Positions 55,101 to 62,265 of a stretch of DNA of 64,000 bases are shown piece by piece; position 1 is the stretch's first letter, and every line of letters begins with the position of its first letter. The notes under the pieces were generated by a model. It worked only from the letters and a program-made list of their open reading frames with translations, was not told the origin of the DNA and ran no database searches. The stretch is from NCBI GenBank assembly GCA_020310875.1, contig CM035415.1, positions 195,716,932 through 195,780,931 of the forward strand. The letters run 5' to 3'. The DNA comes from Ceratopteris richardii. Lineage: Eukaryota; Streptophyta; Polypodiopsida; Polypodiales; Pteridaceae. A program made the translations under genes and the position numbers.

Positions 55101-55682
55101 TCGATTGAGGAGCAATTCTATGCTCTTGTTGTCTTGGGGGACCCATTCAGGCGTGATAATCCTAGTGAGAACTGATTTACCTCGAGGGGTTCTAGGTTCT
55201 GCACCCATGTTCCCTTGTTCCAGGTCCCCTAAGTCCGCTTCTGAGATTACGTTCCCAAAGTCATCTGTTCTATCAGGGTGACTAGTGACTACATATATAG
55301 TTCCTTCTTTGTCCAAGTATGCACCATTTTCAAACTTGACAGCTGGGTGTTCTAGTCCAATGGATTGGTCAGGGTTTTTAATCTGGACCACAGATCTTCC
55401 TAGGCCATCCTCATAGATGCTCGCACCTAATCGGTTGGTCCTAAGGTATTCCAGCTGTGTTTTGTAAGGGCCTTCTACCCTGTACAAATAAGGCACTCCT
55501 GAACTTCCCGCAGGTCTGTCCATGCCTTGAGACATTTCTGACTCACTGGTCTCAGAGCTAGGGTAGTATGAGTGGTGGCTCAACTGCTGGGCCCAAGACC
55601 TTGCAGTGTGATTGACACTAGCCTCTGAAGACCTAAGGCTTTGTCTCTCCCTGGCTAAGTGTCGTCCTGATCTAAGGTTCAT
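46161..55682 (-). CDS. gag-pol: E5 gag-pol polyprotein, intact, 3173 aa
   Basis: Single minus-strand ORF. Approximate residues: capsid-like region 345-465 (MKNYFDGTGDPYDHV, TALTWFQPL); zinc knuckles near 557 (CYTCGGDHMANVC), 755 (CYRCQGDHLIRDC) and 785 (CQDCGKEHLLRDC), with a partial one near 590; long basic and Pro-rich linkers including repeats of a PPQ-AY/THVP type near 1050-1110; retropepsin 1 near 1314 (DSGAGVAIATT, ILGRPF); RT 1750-1950 (YVDD near 1888); RNase H from about 2034; extra HHCC module 2240-2280; integrase HHCC 2364-2407; DDE core 2434-2535; retropepsin 2 near 2809-2885 (DSGAATSAV, LGQDW); tail with QVWVRK, SIWVPK, QIWVPK, KWAPK and LWQPK (from about 3015). Gag and pol share one frame, so the Gag:Pol ratio must be set by processing or splicing. 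All catalytic signatures are present. Confidence 0.95.
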   Translation of the reverse strand: MNLRSGRHLARERQSLRSSEASVNHTARSWAQQLSHHSYYPSSETSESEMSQGMDRPAGSSGVPYLYRVEGPYKTQLEYLRTNRLGASIYEDGLGRSVVQIKNPDQSIGLEHPAVKFENGAYLDKEGTIYVVTSHPDRTDDFGNVISEADLGDLEQGNMGAEPRTPRGKSVLTRIITPEWVPQDNKSIELLLNRETDEAFWRYKSNQPTDIGNIMIYEFKDPDSPGRVTYLDHASERIFVVTENDRHAYTWKGEFIFPQPRSNVSYGHPGAGTSQAHGTQRDRSRDRPEVSFANPVGRERTRAETNRVEPEMHKTHRNQRNVDGFPLPRPREHARTLRPTQLVKSMKNYFDGTGDPYDHVAEFKQVLRAEQVEDLFTQYNAFGLTLRNTALTWFQPLDERQFRSIDQLLEAFIVEFSKSGIRHNTSSLIHSFKQTPQETVRLAGRRFRQYLERCPISELPTSAKQVALFLDGLLSTKLRSYVYLKDPRTIEECVRMCIDIEDNLGEELELSKIYKDSDSASSHSSMQSTSIEELAEKVAQKLGVTSKQIPRFAPVKRCYTCGGDHMANVCPIMAQPQVNPSSQYCTIERRYTNHTAQDCPYNKQTVRQPYPQPYQQGRYQNQNPLPQYARPQQTYQPQYQAQQRPQPVLAQQPPNPTNVIPVKYAVAEENLNRAIVPVTPLISENDPSDHSFDSTHVDSPQAYYMQSPEHGESYYSEEPSEPSWESDYTNVMYANPNPRPQPRQVRPPFPRGPCYRCQGDHLIRDCPLPPPTQPQSVTIQGFCQDCGKEHLLRDCPKNPNNMPKITPINVIGLVVDSSGSVTSTAPVQVVTRAQALQQNQETSQEKGPEASETESVTKKRTRAWKDSRERMKRQWAKKINELEESIRETKARITELTAPTPSHITPPPPFPPPSNPPLPPPPHQIPPPPRVGSVLADPTPEDLNMMLKAYQARIQEGPTITDHEKCYPRAELELERTKICAKMVELAQTMFEASRLFNISSSAKTQLHFDGLLERIEKLIAQSEKEPAPQLKERARERISQPLQEAHVPPQVAYLPPHKAEEPTPKTYVPPQVTHIPSQRAYEPVRKSNRISNPPQEACAPAIHGNKERANDRISPPSQSAYVPNSTEPDTSSSMNRFAPDFLREIQEDKWDNESEVAPPFELVDDAHDQFPQDIPSIYGEHESTQSHERLDFESNSIQELPHFTGPWEAKSTCMRAPTVMVRNDDSVIPRNTEVVTNTKVQRDLTLEELTEERPNMRKYVASQVAEVAKPRSKVGSHRTVPEIPLDKIGDMCEGEEGNTYLPITYQDYTTKAILDSGAGVAIATTSLWKRWGKPALRPTRMKLQMADGHIERPLGLLEGITLTTCGVEFEHSFAICDFSKNHAYEMILGRPFMRQLQVVQDWGTNSLYLQHLGVTTKVNLKDYSHRDVPPIQWNPIHRAKDDTESVHSIGSGSSWMHEDTHLWMCKVAVEEEKREKAREVGAKETHRPIQDPAYAPVVFPDEEFEPHGWAEILATMDVAINEEQWTPHCDEDGYDISVFSIEPIMGEAVLEECEPSPDAFEDASDSDLESIIMDPPFASDEEYFHEVEFQPQKHGEVTNDVRLATHMTPKEEGKKRKKREALPEEEESLFEVPENFKKYEIDDRRVMIRMPKREAQSGEAYDNKETTKKIVVAIEEGEERCTYIGHDLTEEEEQELIALLREYRDVFAWSYKDLKGVDPDICSHTIPMTSDAKPSKQKPYTYNDNYAAKIKEEIDRLVEAGFIYEIEHTEWVSPIVVVPKKNGKLRVCINLKKVNAATIRDNYPLPITEHLLERVAGKEVYSFLDGFSGYNQVAIAPEDQHKTAFATEWGIFAFRVMPFGLTNAPATFQRLMCHVFKEFLRKSLEVYVDDLCAHSNVRQTHIPELRQIFDKCREYQVCLNPEKCVFMVRQGKILGHIVSKNGISTDEEKVRAIAELPRPKNVKEVQAFMGHCGYYRRFIHMYAVIAKPMYGLLTNFEWTDECENSFQELKRRLCSAPILTTPDWSKPFHVHVDASNYAIGCVLAQPTGEGNMDLPIAYASRQLNAAERNYTTTEREGLGMVYAVKKFRHYLLANKFKFFTDHQALLYLVNKPCNTGRLVRWFLLLMEYDFEVVVRKGRTHLRADHLSRLTSGEAPQGVSDDLPDAYLFNLEVVPQWAKPIVPVLTYGPNHPVVNTRNREIVKAQKYHIMAGSMYKHTDQGILACCVEEDEYAKWLQLAHEGALEQHHSKQRTLQTLKRFGVHWPTMEADVQKLCKECPICCTKPPVEHATLYQVSIVPDWSEPLVSFLRTNTFPPDMTLARKRSLEQEALDYSLIGDNLYKRGKDGYLRLCVHESEYLQILETAHQGVAGGHFGPDRVIKAILFAGFWWPTLHMDAHTYVKRCDVCQRTQYPIRKDEMPLKPMMGGRAFSKWGIDFVGPINPPAKGSHAEYIIVATDYLTKWVEVKATTKNDAQTTAKFLFENVFTRYGLPIELVSDRGTHFLNEVIENLLQEFLVIHKKSAPYHPQANGQAESTNKILCNVLTKLVNTKRSDWDKQLHHAVWAYRVAYKTVLQATPFQMVFGQNAVLPLDFLIPTLRVAQEHEWTGHELSSRIFDLERLGETRLRAAAGIYAAKKRQKAYFDAHVKDKGLKAGDLVLVYTLKQHARKLEKRGYGPMIINRISTSGAVQLATLEGNVLPNYISGCRVKLYQEPLTEEMLSRLNTAKKRKEEEKRIREEAQAEALERIRRMKLGRQGREQSRTDDCADQGYHMAMCEVAGTSSPRITDRRPFVTLEIGQEKTARTVKALIDSGAATSAVRVSYCQELQLTVNPVEAYLIGLGGVETPCMGEVELPLYIHDEAMTVKALVCQDEDLTEPLVLGQDWIYDQAVNLNLRSGLLHVWVNHSRITIELDKGTLKELGKARTPGPSRGTHEDDHAVLVQNPVLQRNNICKKGVRDATELPSFPRARRRQRPKVEQRQKKQSTTYARHQKNLRSRMFQQVNQVWVRKGEHPVATTPTERGKPLINNHRHVTNKRSSGNSSAKVKSIWVPKRSMKASPQSRQIWVPKACLRAQIAIPRTHSTQHDLFTRTAYIHSPSTSRHMNTNRISCKWAPKRPQVKADTPRKLSRISTEPRVQPIHCLWQPKTCNKPPDPIVNPGPPTNRFSSIRFSS

Positions 55683-56262
55683 ATGCCTAACTGATTAATC
55701 CGCTTTTTTCCCGAGTACAACCTCGTTGCCAATCAATTGGTACCAGTCACTTGATTCTTTTTAGTTAATTATTGTGTTTATGGTCTTGTCTGATATCACG
55801 TCGTCGGAGTACTTGAGTGTTCTTCGTAATTTCAGGTTGATCGTTCCACGTTAGGTTCTTTTCCTTTAGGTTATCGACAGTACAGTAACTAAGTTTTTAG
55901 CTTGAACTTGAGTTCCTTAATAGTCTTCAACTTGATAACTGCCTATCGTTGCCCTGACTTACTCCTATCTCTACTCGTTCTTAGCTTGAGCTAGGAAATG
56001 ACAGAGGGAGTTGAGGATAATCCAACCTTACTTGTTGATCCCTTGCTTTATGGTGCTCAAGAACCCGGTTCTCAAGCTTGCAAAGAAACCTTGCTTTGTA
56101 CGCTCTCAGCTGCTCTCAATGGACCTATAAAAAACCCACGGTTAGCCCAATGCTTATATTCAAAGGACAAAACCAACCACTTTCATTCATGTAACATAAA
56201 CACACATGTGCATTCTGACTTTTAGGAAAATAATTCTAAAGACCCCTGACTTTGATCCCCCT

Positions 56263-56376
56263 GGGTATGGTCAACTTCAAAATACCCTATCTAAAAATCA
56301 ATGCATTATCTTTATAAAAAACAGTTGAGGGCGTGTAGTGTATGCTACGAGCTTTCCAACAAGCCCTAGAGCTCAA
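56263..56376 (-). promoter_or_regulatory. Conserved leader block upstream of gag (E5)
   Basis: Aligns with the E3 block at 25213-25324: ttgagctcta, gcttgttggaaagctcg, ctcaactgtttttt, taatgc-ttgattttt, ttgaagttgacc in the same order. The 5' half of the E4 block (about 60300-60390) seems only partly kept. The segment between this block and gag (55683-56262) shows no gene. Confidence 0.5.
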
Positions 56377-56582
56377 AAAATGGATCTCGTATGAACAAGT
56401 TGTGACCGTTCAGGGTTCTAGGGTTACGACAGGGTTCAATCAGGATCACTGTGCAACAGGTTTTCCCCAAGTTGTTTTCCTAAGACTTCCCCATGTGCTC
56501 AAGAGCATAATATTTGTGACCAAAATTAGCCCAATTTTTCAATTAACAAACCTTAAAAATTTTGGCTAAAATTGGCTGTCAA

Positions 56583-57009
56583 TCGCGATGGATAGGGCTG
56601 TCAATCGCGATGGACACTCAGTCAATCGCGATGGATAGAGAATTCAGTCGGTCGCGATGGACACCCAATTCAGTCAATCGCGATGGACAGGGACCTCAGT
56701 CAATCGCGATGGACAGTCGGTCGGTCGCGATGGTCAGAGACTTCAGTCAATCGCGATGGACAGGGGGTTGAGTCAATCGCGATGGACAGGGGGTTGAGTC
56801 AATCGCGATGGACAGACAGTCTGTCGCGATGGACAGGCAGTCTGTCGCGATGGTCAGAGACTTCAGTCAATCGCGATGGACACCTAGTCGATCGCGATGG
56901 ACAGGGGGTTGAGTCAATCGCGATGGACAGGCAGTCTGTCGCGATGGACAGGCAGTCTGTCGCGATGGACAGGGCTGTCAATCGCGATGGACAGAGCTGT
57001 CAATCGCGA
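56583..57009 (-). repeat. E5 leader TCGCGA array, 21/26-bp spacing, 19 cores
   Basis: TCGCGA starts at 56583, 56605, 56626, 56652, 56678, 56704, 56725, 56751, 56777, 56803, 56824, 56845, 56871, 56892, 56918, 56939, 56960, 56982 and 57004. Steps are only 21-22 or 26 bp. The plus-strand phrase is usually tcaatcgcgatggaca. One isolated copy lies near 57122, close to the primer site. The rest of the leader to 57491 is plain, with a CAT/ATC-rich run near 57350-57390. Confidence 0.95.
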
Positions 57010-57491
57010 TGGACTGAAATTTTGCAAGATTTTCAAAAATTTCAGTGGGAATGTGGTGTGCAGGGTCTCTAGTCCACTGTGGTGCACTCAGATTTACCAA
57101 CAAGTGAAAATTTCTGTCAATCGCGATGGACAGAAGGCGGCGACTGCGAGACAGTTTCGTCGAGTTCCGTACCTGCGCGGAAAGCTGGAGATGGTGATGT
57201 GACCTGTACCTGCAAGACAGCTCAGAAAACATGCAAAAAGCAGCACATGCAAATTCGCTCTCTTGCTCTCTCTCACAAGTGAAATGAGGGAAATGAGGTG
57301 GAGGTGGGGATATAGTCAAAAAACTGAAATTTTCGCGATGATGGATATGGAGGTGGTAGGTGGTGATGATGATGATGGAAATGAAGATGGTAAAGAAAGT
57401 AAAAGAAAAACGATGAGAGTGAAGAAAATACCTACAACTCCAACGCGTCAACTCTACGTCTTACCATCACACGCTCGTCCTCAAAGCTCGT

Positions 57492-57509
57492 TCCCCGGCA
57501 ACGGCGCCA
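57492..57509 (-). promoter_or_regulatory. E5 primer-binding site (tRNA-Asp)
   Basis: Minus strand TGGCGCCGTTGCCGGGGA, identical to E1 and E3, 5 bp from the LTR. Confidence 0.95.
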
Positions 57510-57514
57510 AAATT

Positions 57515-58147
57515 TGGTGTAGCTCAATGATGAGTAGCACCTCCTTTAATGTCAATCCGGGAAGACGTGAGGATGGTATGAAGACCTCGAGCAAGTGGCG
57601 GCACAAGTGCGTGAGTGAGAAGCACACAAGCATGCACACACATACACACACACGCGCACACACGGCAAGACAAAGAGTGAGAATCAATGGAGCTTTTAGA
57701 TTACTTTCAAAATGCTCTTACAAGTTCGTTTCAATTACAATCTACCCCCAAAAATGAGCTCTCTAGCTCTTTTTATAGTTTTGACTAGCTTTTGGCCCTG
57801 TCCAGACCTAGTGTCCGGCCTAGTTAAAAATTAGGTTCCAGGGCCAATTTGAGGGCTCAAACGGAGTCTAAAAAATACGAAAATTGATATGTAGGTACTT
57901 CTAAGGCTCCTCAAGCTCAAGGACTCCTTGGCTTGCACAAAATGGAGCTACAAAAATATGAAATGGTATTTACAATGATTGTTAGTGATAAGAATCACTG
58001 TTAAAAGATGTAGATTGGAAAAATTGAAGGGCCTATCTGCCAGATTTGCGTCGACTGCTTTGTCTACTTACTCCTTCACCTTGTTCTGACTCTCTCCGTT
58101 GGCTTCCTTGTCTCGTCAATCCTTGGGTGCCCATACTGCTCTCAACA
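57515..58147 (-). repeat. E5 5' LTR (633 bp)
   Basis: Identical by eye to 41078-41710. U3 inverted repeat at 57912-57935, TATA (TATAAAAA, minus strand) at 57770-57777. Confidence 0.95.
57770..57777 (-). promoter_or_regulatory. TATA box in E5 5' LTR
   Basis: TATAAAAA on the minus strand, about 370 bp into the LTR, in the context shared by E2-E4. Confidence 0.7.
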
Positions 58148-58152
58148 AAGTT
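58148..58152 (-). repeat. E5 target site duplication, right
   Basis: AAGTT, pairing with 41073-41077. Confidence 0.9.
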
Positions 58153-59749
58153 CCTCAATCGATGTGGATTGCGTGGAAGAGAGGCTAGAGGCACTATCTG
58201 AATCTTTGTATATCTTGGAAAGCTCTAACTCCTCCCCTAGGTTATCCTCGATGTCAATGCACATGCGTACACACTCTTCTATGGTCCTAGGGTCCTTCAA
58301 GTACACATAGGATCTCAATTTGGTACTTAGCAATCCATCCAGGAATAAAGCCACTTGCTTAGCTGGCGTGGGTAACTCAGGGGTAGGGCATCTCTCTAAG
58401 TATTGCCTAAATCTTCTTCCTGCAAGTCTCACGGTCTCTTGAGGGGTTTGCTTGAAGCTGTGAATCAATGAGGAGGTATTATGCCTTATGCCACTCTTAG
58501 AGAATTCAATAATGAAAGCCTCTAGGAGTTGGTCTATGCTCCTGAACTGCCTCTCGTTTAGTGGCTGAAACCATGTCAGGGCAGTGTTCCTAAGGGTTAG
58601 ACCAAAGGCATTGTACTGCGTGAATAGATCCTCCACTTGTTTGGCTCTCAGGACTTGTCTAAACTTAGCCACATGATTGTATGGATCTCCAGTGCCATCG
58701 AAGTAGTTCTTCATGGACTTAACTAGCTGAGTCGGTCTCAAGGTCCTTGTGTGCTCTCTAGGTCGTGGTAGAGGGAATTCATCCGCATTTCTTTGATTCC
58801 TGTGAGCTCTAAGTACCTGAGGCTCTACTCTATTTGTTTCCGTCCTCGTTCTTTCTCTGCCCCCTGAGTTGGCAAAGCTCACCTCCGACCTTTCTCTATG
58901 TCTGTCTCTTTGAGTTCCGTGAGCGTGGGAGGTTCCAACTCCTGGGTGACCAAAGGACACGTTCAATCTCGGTTGGGGGAAAACGAATTCACCCTTCCAA
59001 GTGTAAGCATGCCTATCATTTTCTATCACCACAAAGATCCTCTCCGACACGTGATCTAAGTAGTTCACTCTGCCAGGGCTATCAGGATCCTTAAACTCAT
59101 AGATCATGATTGCTCCTATATCAGTTGGCTGATCAGGTTTATACCTCCAAAAGGCTTCGTCAGTTTCTCGATTGAGGAGCAAATCTATGCTCTTATTATC
59201 CTGGGGAATCCACTCGGGAGTGATGATCCTTGTTAGCACTGACTTTCCACGAGGGGTCCTAGGTTCTACACCCATGTTTCCTTGCTCCAAGTCACCTAAA
59301 TCTGCTTCTAAGATCACATTTCTGAATTCGTCCGTCCTATCTGGGTGACTGGTGACTACGTATATGGTTCCTTCTTTGTCCAAGTATGCTCCATTTTCAA
59401 ACTTGACAGCTGGGCGCTCTAGTCCAATGGATTGATTAGGATTCTTAATCTGTACCATAGATCTTCCTAGGCCGTCCTCATAGATGCTGGCACCTAATCG
59501 GTTGGTCCTAAGGTATTCCAACTGTGTTTTGTAAGGGCCTTCTACTCTGTGCAAGTATGGCACTCCTGAACTTCCCGTAGGTCTGTCCATGCCTTGAGAC
59601 ATCTCTGATTTACTGGTATCAGAGCTAGGGTAATGCGAGTGGTGACTCAACTGCTGGGCCCAAGACCTCGCAGTATGATTGACACTAGCCTCTGAAGACC
59701 TAAGGCTTTGTCTATCTCTTACTAGATGTCGTCCTGATCTAAGGTTCAT
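58153..59749 (-). pseudogene. gag: E4 gag-pol piece 1: gag N-terminus
   Basis: The minus-strand ORF from ATG 59749 (MNLRSGRHL...) remains open for about 530 codons until E5 interrupts it after ...STQSTSIEEL; the reading continues at 41077 with AEKFAQ. It contains the conserved N-terminal region (LEYLRTNRLGASIYEDG) and the capsid-like region (MKNYFDGTGDPY, TALTWFQPL, SGIRHNTSSLIHSF). No stop occurs in this piece, in contrast with the rest of E4. Very similar to E5 gag. Confidence 0.9.
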
Positions 59750-61545
59750 ATGCCTAACTGATTAACCCAATTTTTCCCAGGTACAACCACGTTTCTGAGT
59801 CCTTTGTATCAATTACTTAATCCCCTTTTTATGTTGATTATCGTGTTTATACTCTTGTCTGATATCACGTCGTTAGGAATACTTGAGTTTAATTTCGCAC
59901 TTTAGTTTGGTAGTTTCACGTTAGGTTCTTTTCCTTTAAGGTTGTCGTTCACACACACAGGTTATCTCTTGTCTTGAACTTGATTTCTTAGATAGTCTTT
60001 GATTTATCTCGTGCCTATCGTTGCCTGGAATTACTTCTATCTCTAGTCGTTCTTAGCCTAAGCTAGGAATTGACGAAGGGGAGTTGAGAATATTCCGACC
60101 TTTCTTGTTGATCCCTGCTCTTTAGTGCTCGAGAAGTTGATTCTCAAGCTTGCACAAAGCCCTTGCTTGGACGCTCTCAATTGCTTCTCAATAGACCTGC
60201 ATTAGTCCCAAGATTAGCTCCAGACTTAAATTCAAAATGACAGACTAGACCACTTTCATGCATGTGACTCACTCACCAAATTATCTCTTGCCTTTATAAA
60301 AAACAATCCCAAGGATCCCTCAATTTTCCTACCTCGGGTGTGGTTAACTTCAAAACAAGAATCACAGCAATTGGATTTCGTATGATGAAGTTATGTCAGT
60401 TCAGGCTTCAGGGATTAAAACAGGGTTCAAAACAGTTTAATCAAGCAGGAAAAAGTTCTTGAATTACTTCGGTTGCGGCCTCAACATGCAATGCTAACCC
60501 CGAGTGTTTGTCCCACAAATTGGCCAAATTAGCCCCCTATTCTTTACCCTAGAAAATTGGCCAATTTTGCCCTTCTAACGCGTTCGCAAGTTCTGTCAGT
60601 CGCGATTGACAGGTCAGTCGCGATTGATGTGTCAATCGCGATTGACCGGTCCGTTGTGGCTGTCAGTCGCGATTGACGTGTCGATCGCGATTGACAAGTC
60701 AGTCGCGAGGGTCTGTCCGTCGTGGTCAAACAATCGTTGACTCTGTCGGTCGCGATTGATGGGTCGATCGCGATTGACAGGTCGGTCGCGAGGGTCTGTC
60801 TGTCGTGGTCAAACAATCGTTGACTGTGTCGGTCACGATTGACAGAGCCGTCGTGGGCTGTCAGTCGCGATTGATGGGTCGATCGCGATTGATGACTCGA
60901 TCGCGATTGACACGTGTCACGCGTAGCTTCTGTCCGTCGTGGTCAATCGATCGTTGACTCTGTCAGTCGTGATTGATAGAGCCGTCGTGGGCTGTCCATC
61001 GCGATTGACTGGTCAATCGCGATTGAGAGGTCTGTCCGTCGTGGTTTGTCGATCGCGATCGCGATTGAGAGAAATCTGAGAAATTTCAAAAAACTAAACA
61101 CATTTTTGGGAAGCTCTAGGCCTGTAGGTCATGGATATGCACTTTGTTTGGCAATTTGAGCATTTTTTCTATCGGTCGCGATTGACAGAGGTCGGCGACA
61201 CAGAGACAGCTACTGCGAATTCCGTACCTGCGCAGAGTGCTGGGGACGATGATGCGGCCTGTACCTACAATACAGCTCAAAAAACATGCAGAAACACCAC
61301 ACACAATTTCGCTCTCTCGCTCTCTCTCACAAGTGAAATGAGGGAAATGAGGTGGAGAAGGTGATATGATCAAAAAACTGAAATTTTCGCGATGATGGAA
61401 ATGGAGGTGGAAGATGGTGATGATGATGATGGTGATGATGGTGGTAAGGTAAGAAAGAGAAAAATAGGAAAAGTAACAAAATTACCTACAACGCCAACGT
61501 CTCCAATCTACGTCTTACCATCACACGCTCGTCCTCAAAGCTCGA
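59750..61545 (-). other. E4 leader between primer site and gag
   Basis: No gene. It holds the TCGCGA array (60600-61064), a partly conserved pre-gag block, a segment next to the primer site resembling E5 (gcgcaggtacggaa on the element strand, near 61225) and a CAT/ATC-rich run near 61410-61440. Confidence 0.8.
60600..61064 (-). repeat. E4 leader TCGCGA array, 18-bp triplets
   Basis: TCGCGA at 60600, 60618, 60636; 60667, 60685, 60703; 60750, 60768, 60786; 60865, 60883, 60901; 60999, 61017; 61053, 61059. Within groups the step is exactly 18 bp; groups are separated by a phrase like tctgtccgtcgtggtcaa. Plus-strand flank is usually tcgcgattga. Degenerate copies (tcacgatt, tcgtgatt) lie between groups. 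Confidence 0.9.
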
Positions 61546-61563
61546 TCCCCAGCAACGGCGCCA
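61546..61563 (-). promoter_or_regulatory. E4 primer-binding site (tRNA-Asp, one mismatch)
   Basis: Minus strand TGGCGCCGTTGCTGGGGA, one C-to-T change from the other elements; fits the age of E4. Confidence 0.9.
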
Positions 61564-61568
61564 AAATT

Positions 61569-62265
61569 TGGTGTAGCTCAGTGATGAGCAGCACCTCCTT
61601 TAATGTCAATCTGGGAAGATGTGAGGATGGTATGAAGACCTCGAGCAAGTGGAGGCACAAGTGCGTGAGTGAGAAGCACACAAGCATGCACACACATACA
61701 CACACACGCGCACACACGGCAAGACAAAGAGTGAGAAGCAATGGAGTTCTTAGATTACTTTCAAAAAGCTCTTACAGGTTCCTTTCAATTACAATCCAAC
61801 CTCAAAAATGAGCTCTCTAGCTCCTTTTATAGTTTTTGACTAGCTTTGGCCCTGTCCAGACCTAGTGTCCGGCCTAGTTAAAAATTAGGTTCCAGGGCTT
61901 ATTTGAGGGCTCAAACGAGATCTAAAAAATACAAAAATTGGCAGGTAGATACTTCTAAAGCTCCTCAAGCTCAAGGACTCCTTGGCTTGCACAAAATGGA
62001 GCTACAAAAATATGAAATGGTATTTACAATGGTGTTTCGTGATTAAAATCACTATTTGTGTAGGGATTTTCTCTGTTGATTTGTCATACACCTCTTTGAG
62101 CTCCCTACTTGCTCTTTCTTCGTGTGCGCTCAACTCCTTGATGTCTGAAAAATTTAGATGGCCTACTTGCCAGATCTTCTTTGACTGCCATGTCTGCTTG
62201 TGCTGTCCCTTCGCTCTGACTCTCTTCGTCTTGTGGCTCCTTCGGTTCCCTGACTGCTGCCAACA
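61569..62265 (-). repeat. E4 5' LTR (697 bp)
   Basis: On the element strand TGTTGGCAGC...CTACACCA. Aligns with the E5 LTR over most of its length, with a different first ~200 bp. U3 inverted repeat at 61966-61989, TATAAAAG at 61824-61831, CA/TG microsatellite near 61690-61715. It abuts E6 coding sequence at 62266. Confidence 0.9.

Larger units (their letters stand above)
41078..58147 (-). mobile_element. E5: complete, young Ty3/gypsy element with ORF2 (17.1 kb)
   Basis: Minus strand: 5' LTR (58147-57515), tRNA-Asp primer site, leader with TCGCGA array, gag-pol ORF of 3173 codons, 170-bp spacer with a splice-acceptor-like site, ORF2 of 1464 codons, polypurine tract, 3' LTR (41710-41078). LTRs are 633 bp and identical by eye (constant offset of 16,437); the target duplication AAGTT is perfect. 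It sits in E4 gag just upstream of the zinc knuckles. Everything expected of an autonomous copy is present. Confidence 0.95.
16675..62265 (-). mobile_element. E4: old Ty3/gypsy element broken by four insertions
   Basis: Read on the minus strand: 5' LTR (62265-61569), primer site, leader, gag N-terminus (59749-58153), [E5], gag C-terminus to RT (41077-36710), [E3], RNase H (22911-22449), [2.9 kb insert], integrase, retropepsin 2 and tail (19521-16675), [E2]. The pieces join in order at the inserted target duplications, which shows that they were one element. ORF2 and the 3' LTR would lie beyond E2, off window. Many stops and frameshifts show that it is dead. Its 5' LTR abuts the coding sequence of E6, so it is itself nested. 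Confidence 0.9.

Noticed and set aside
56562..57072. Repeat-rich ORFs (MDRGLSQSRWT-type) in the E5 leader
   Set aside because: Translations of the TCGCGATGGACAG array, in untranslated leader and antisense to the element.
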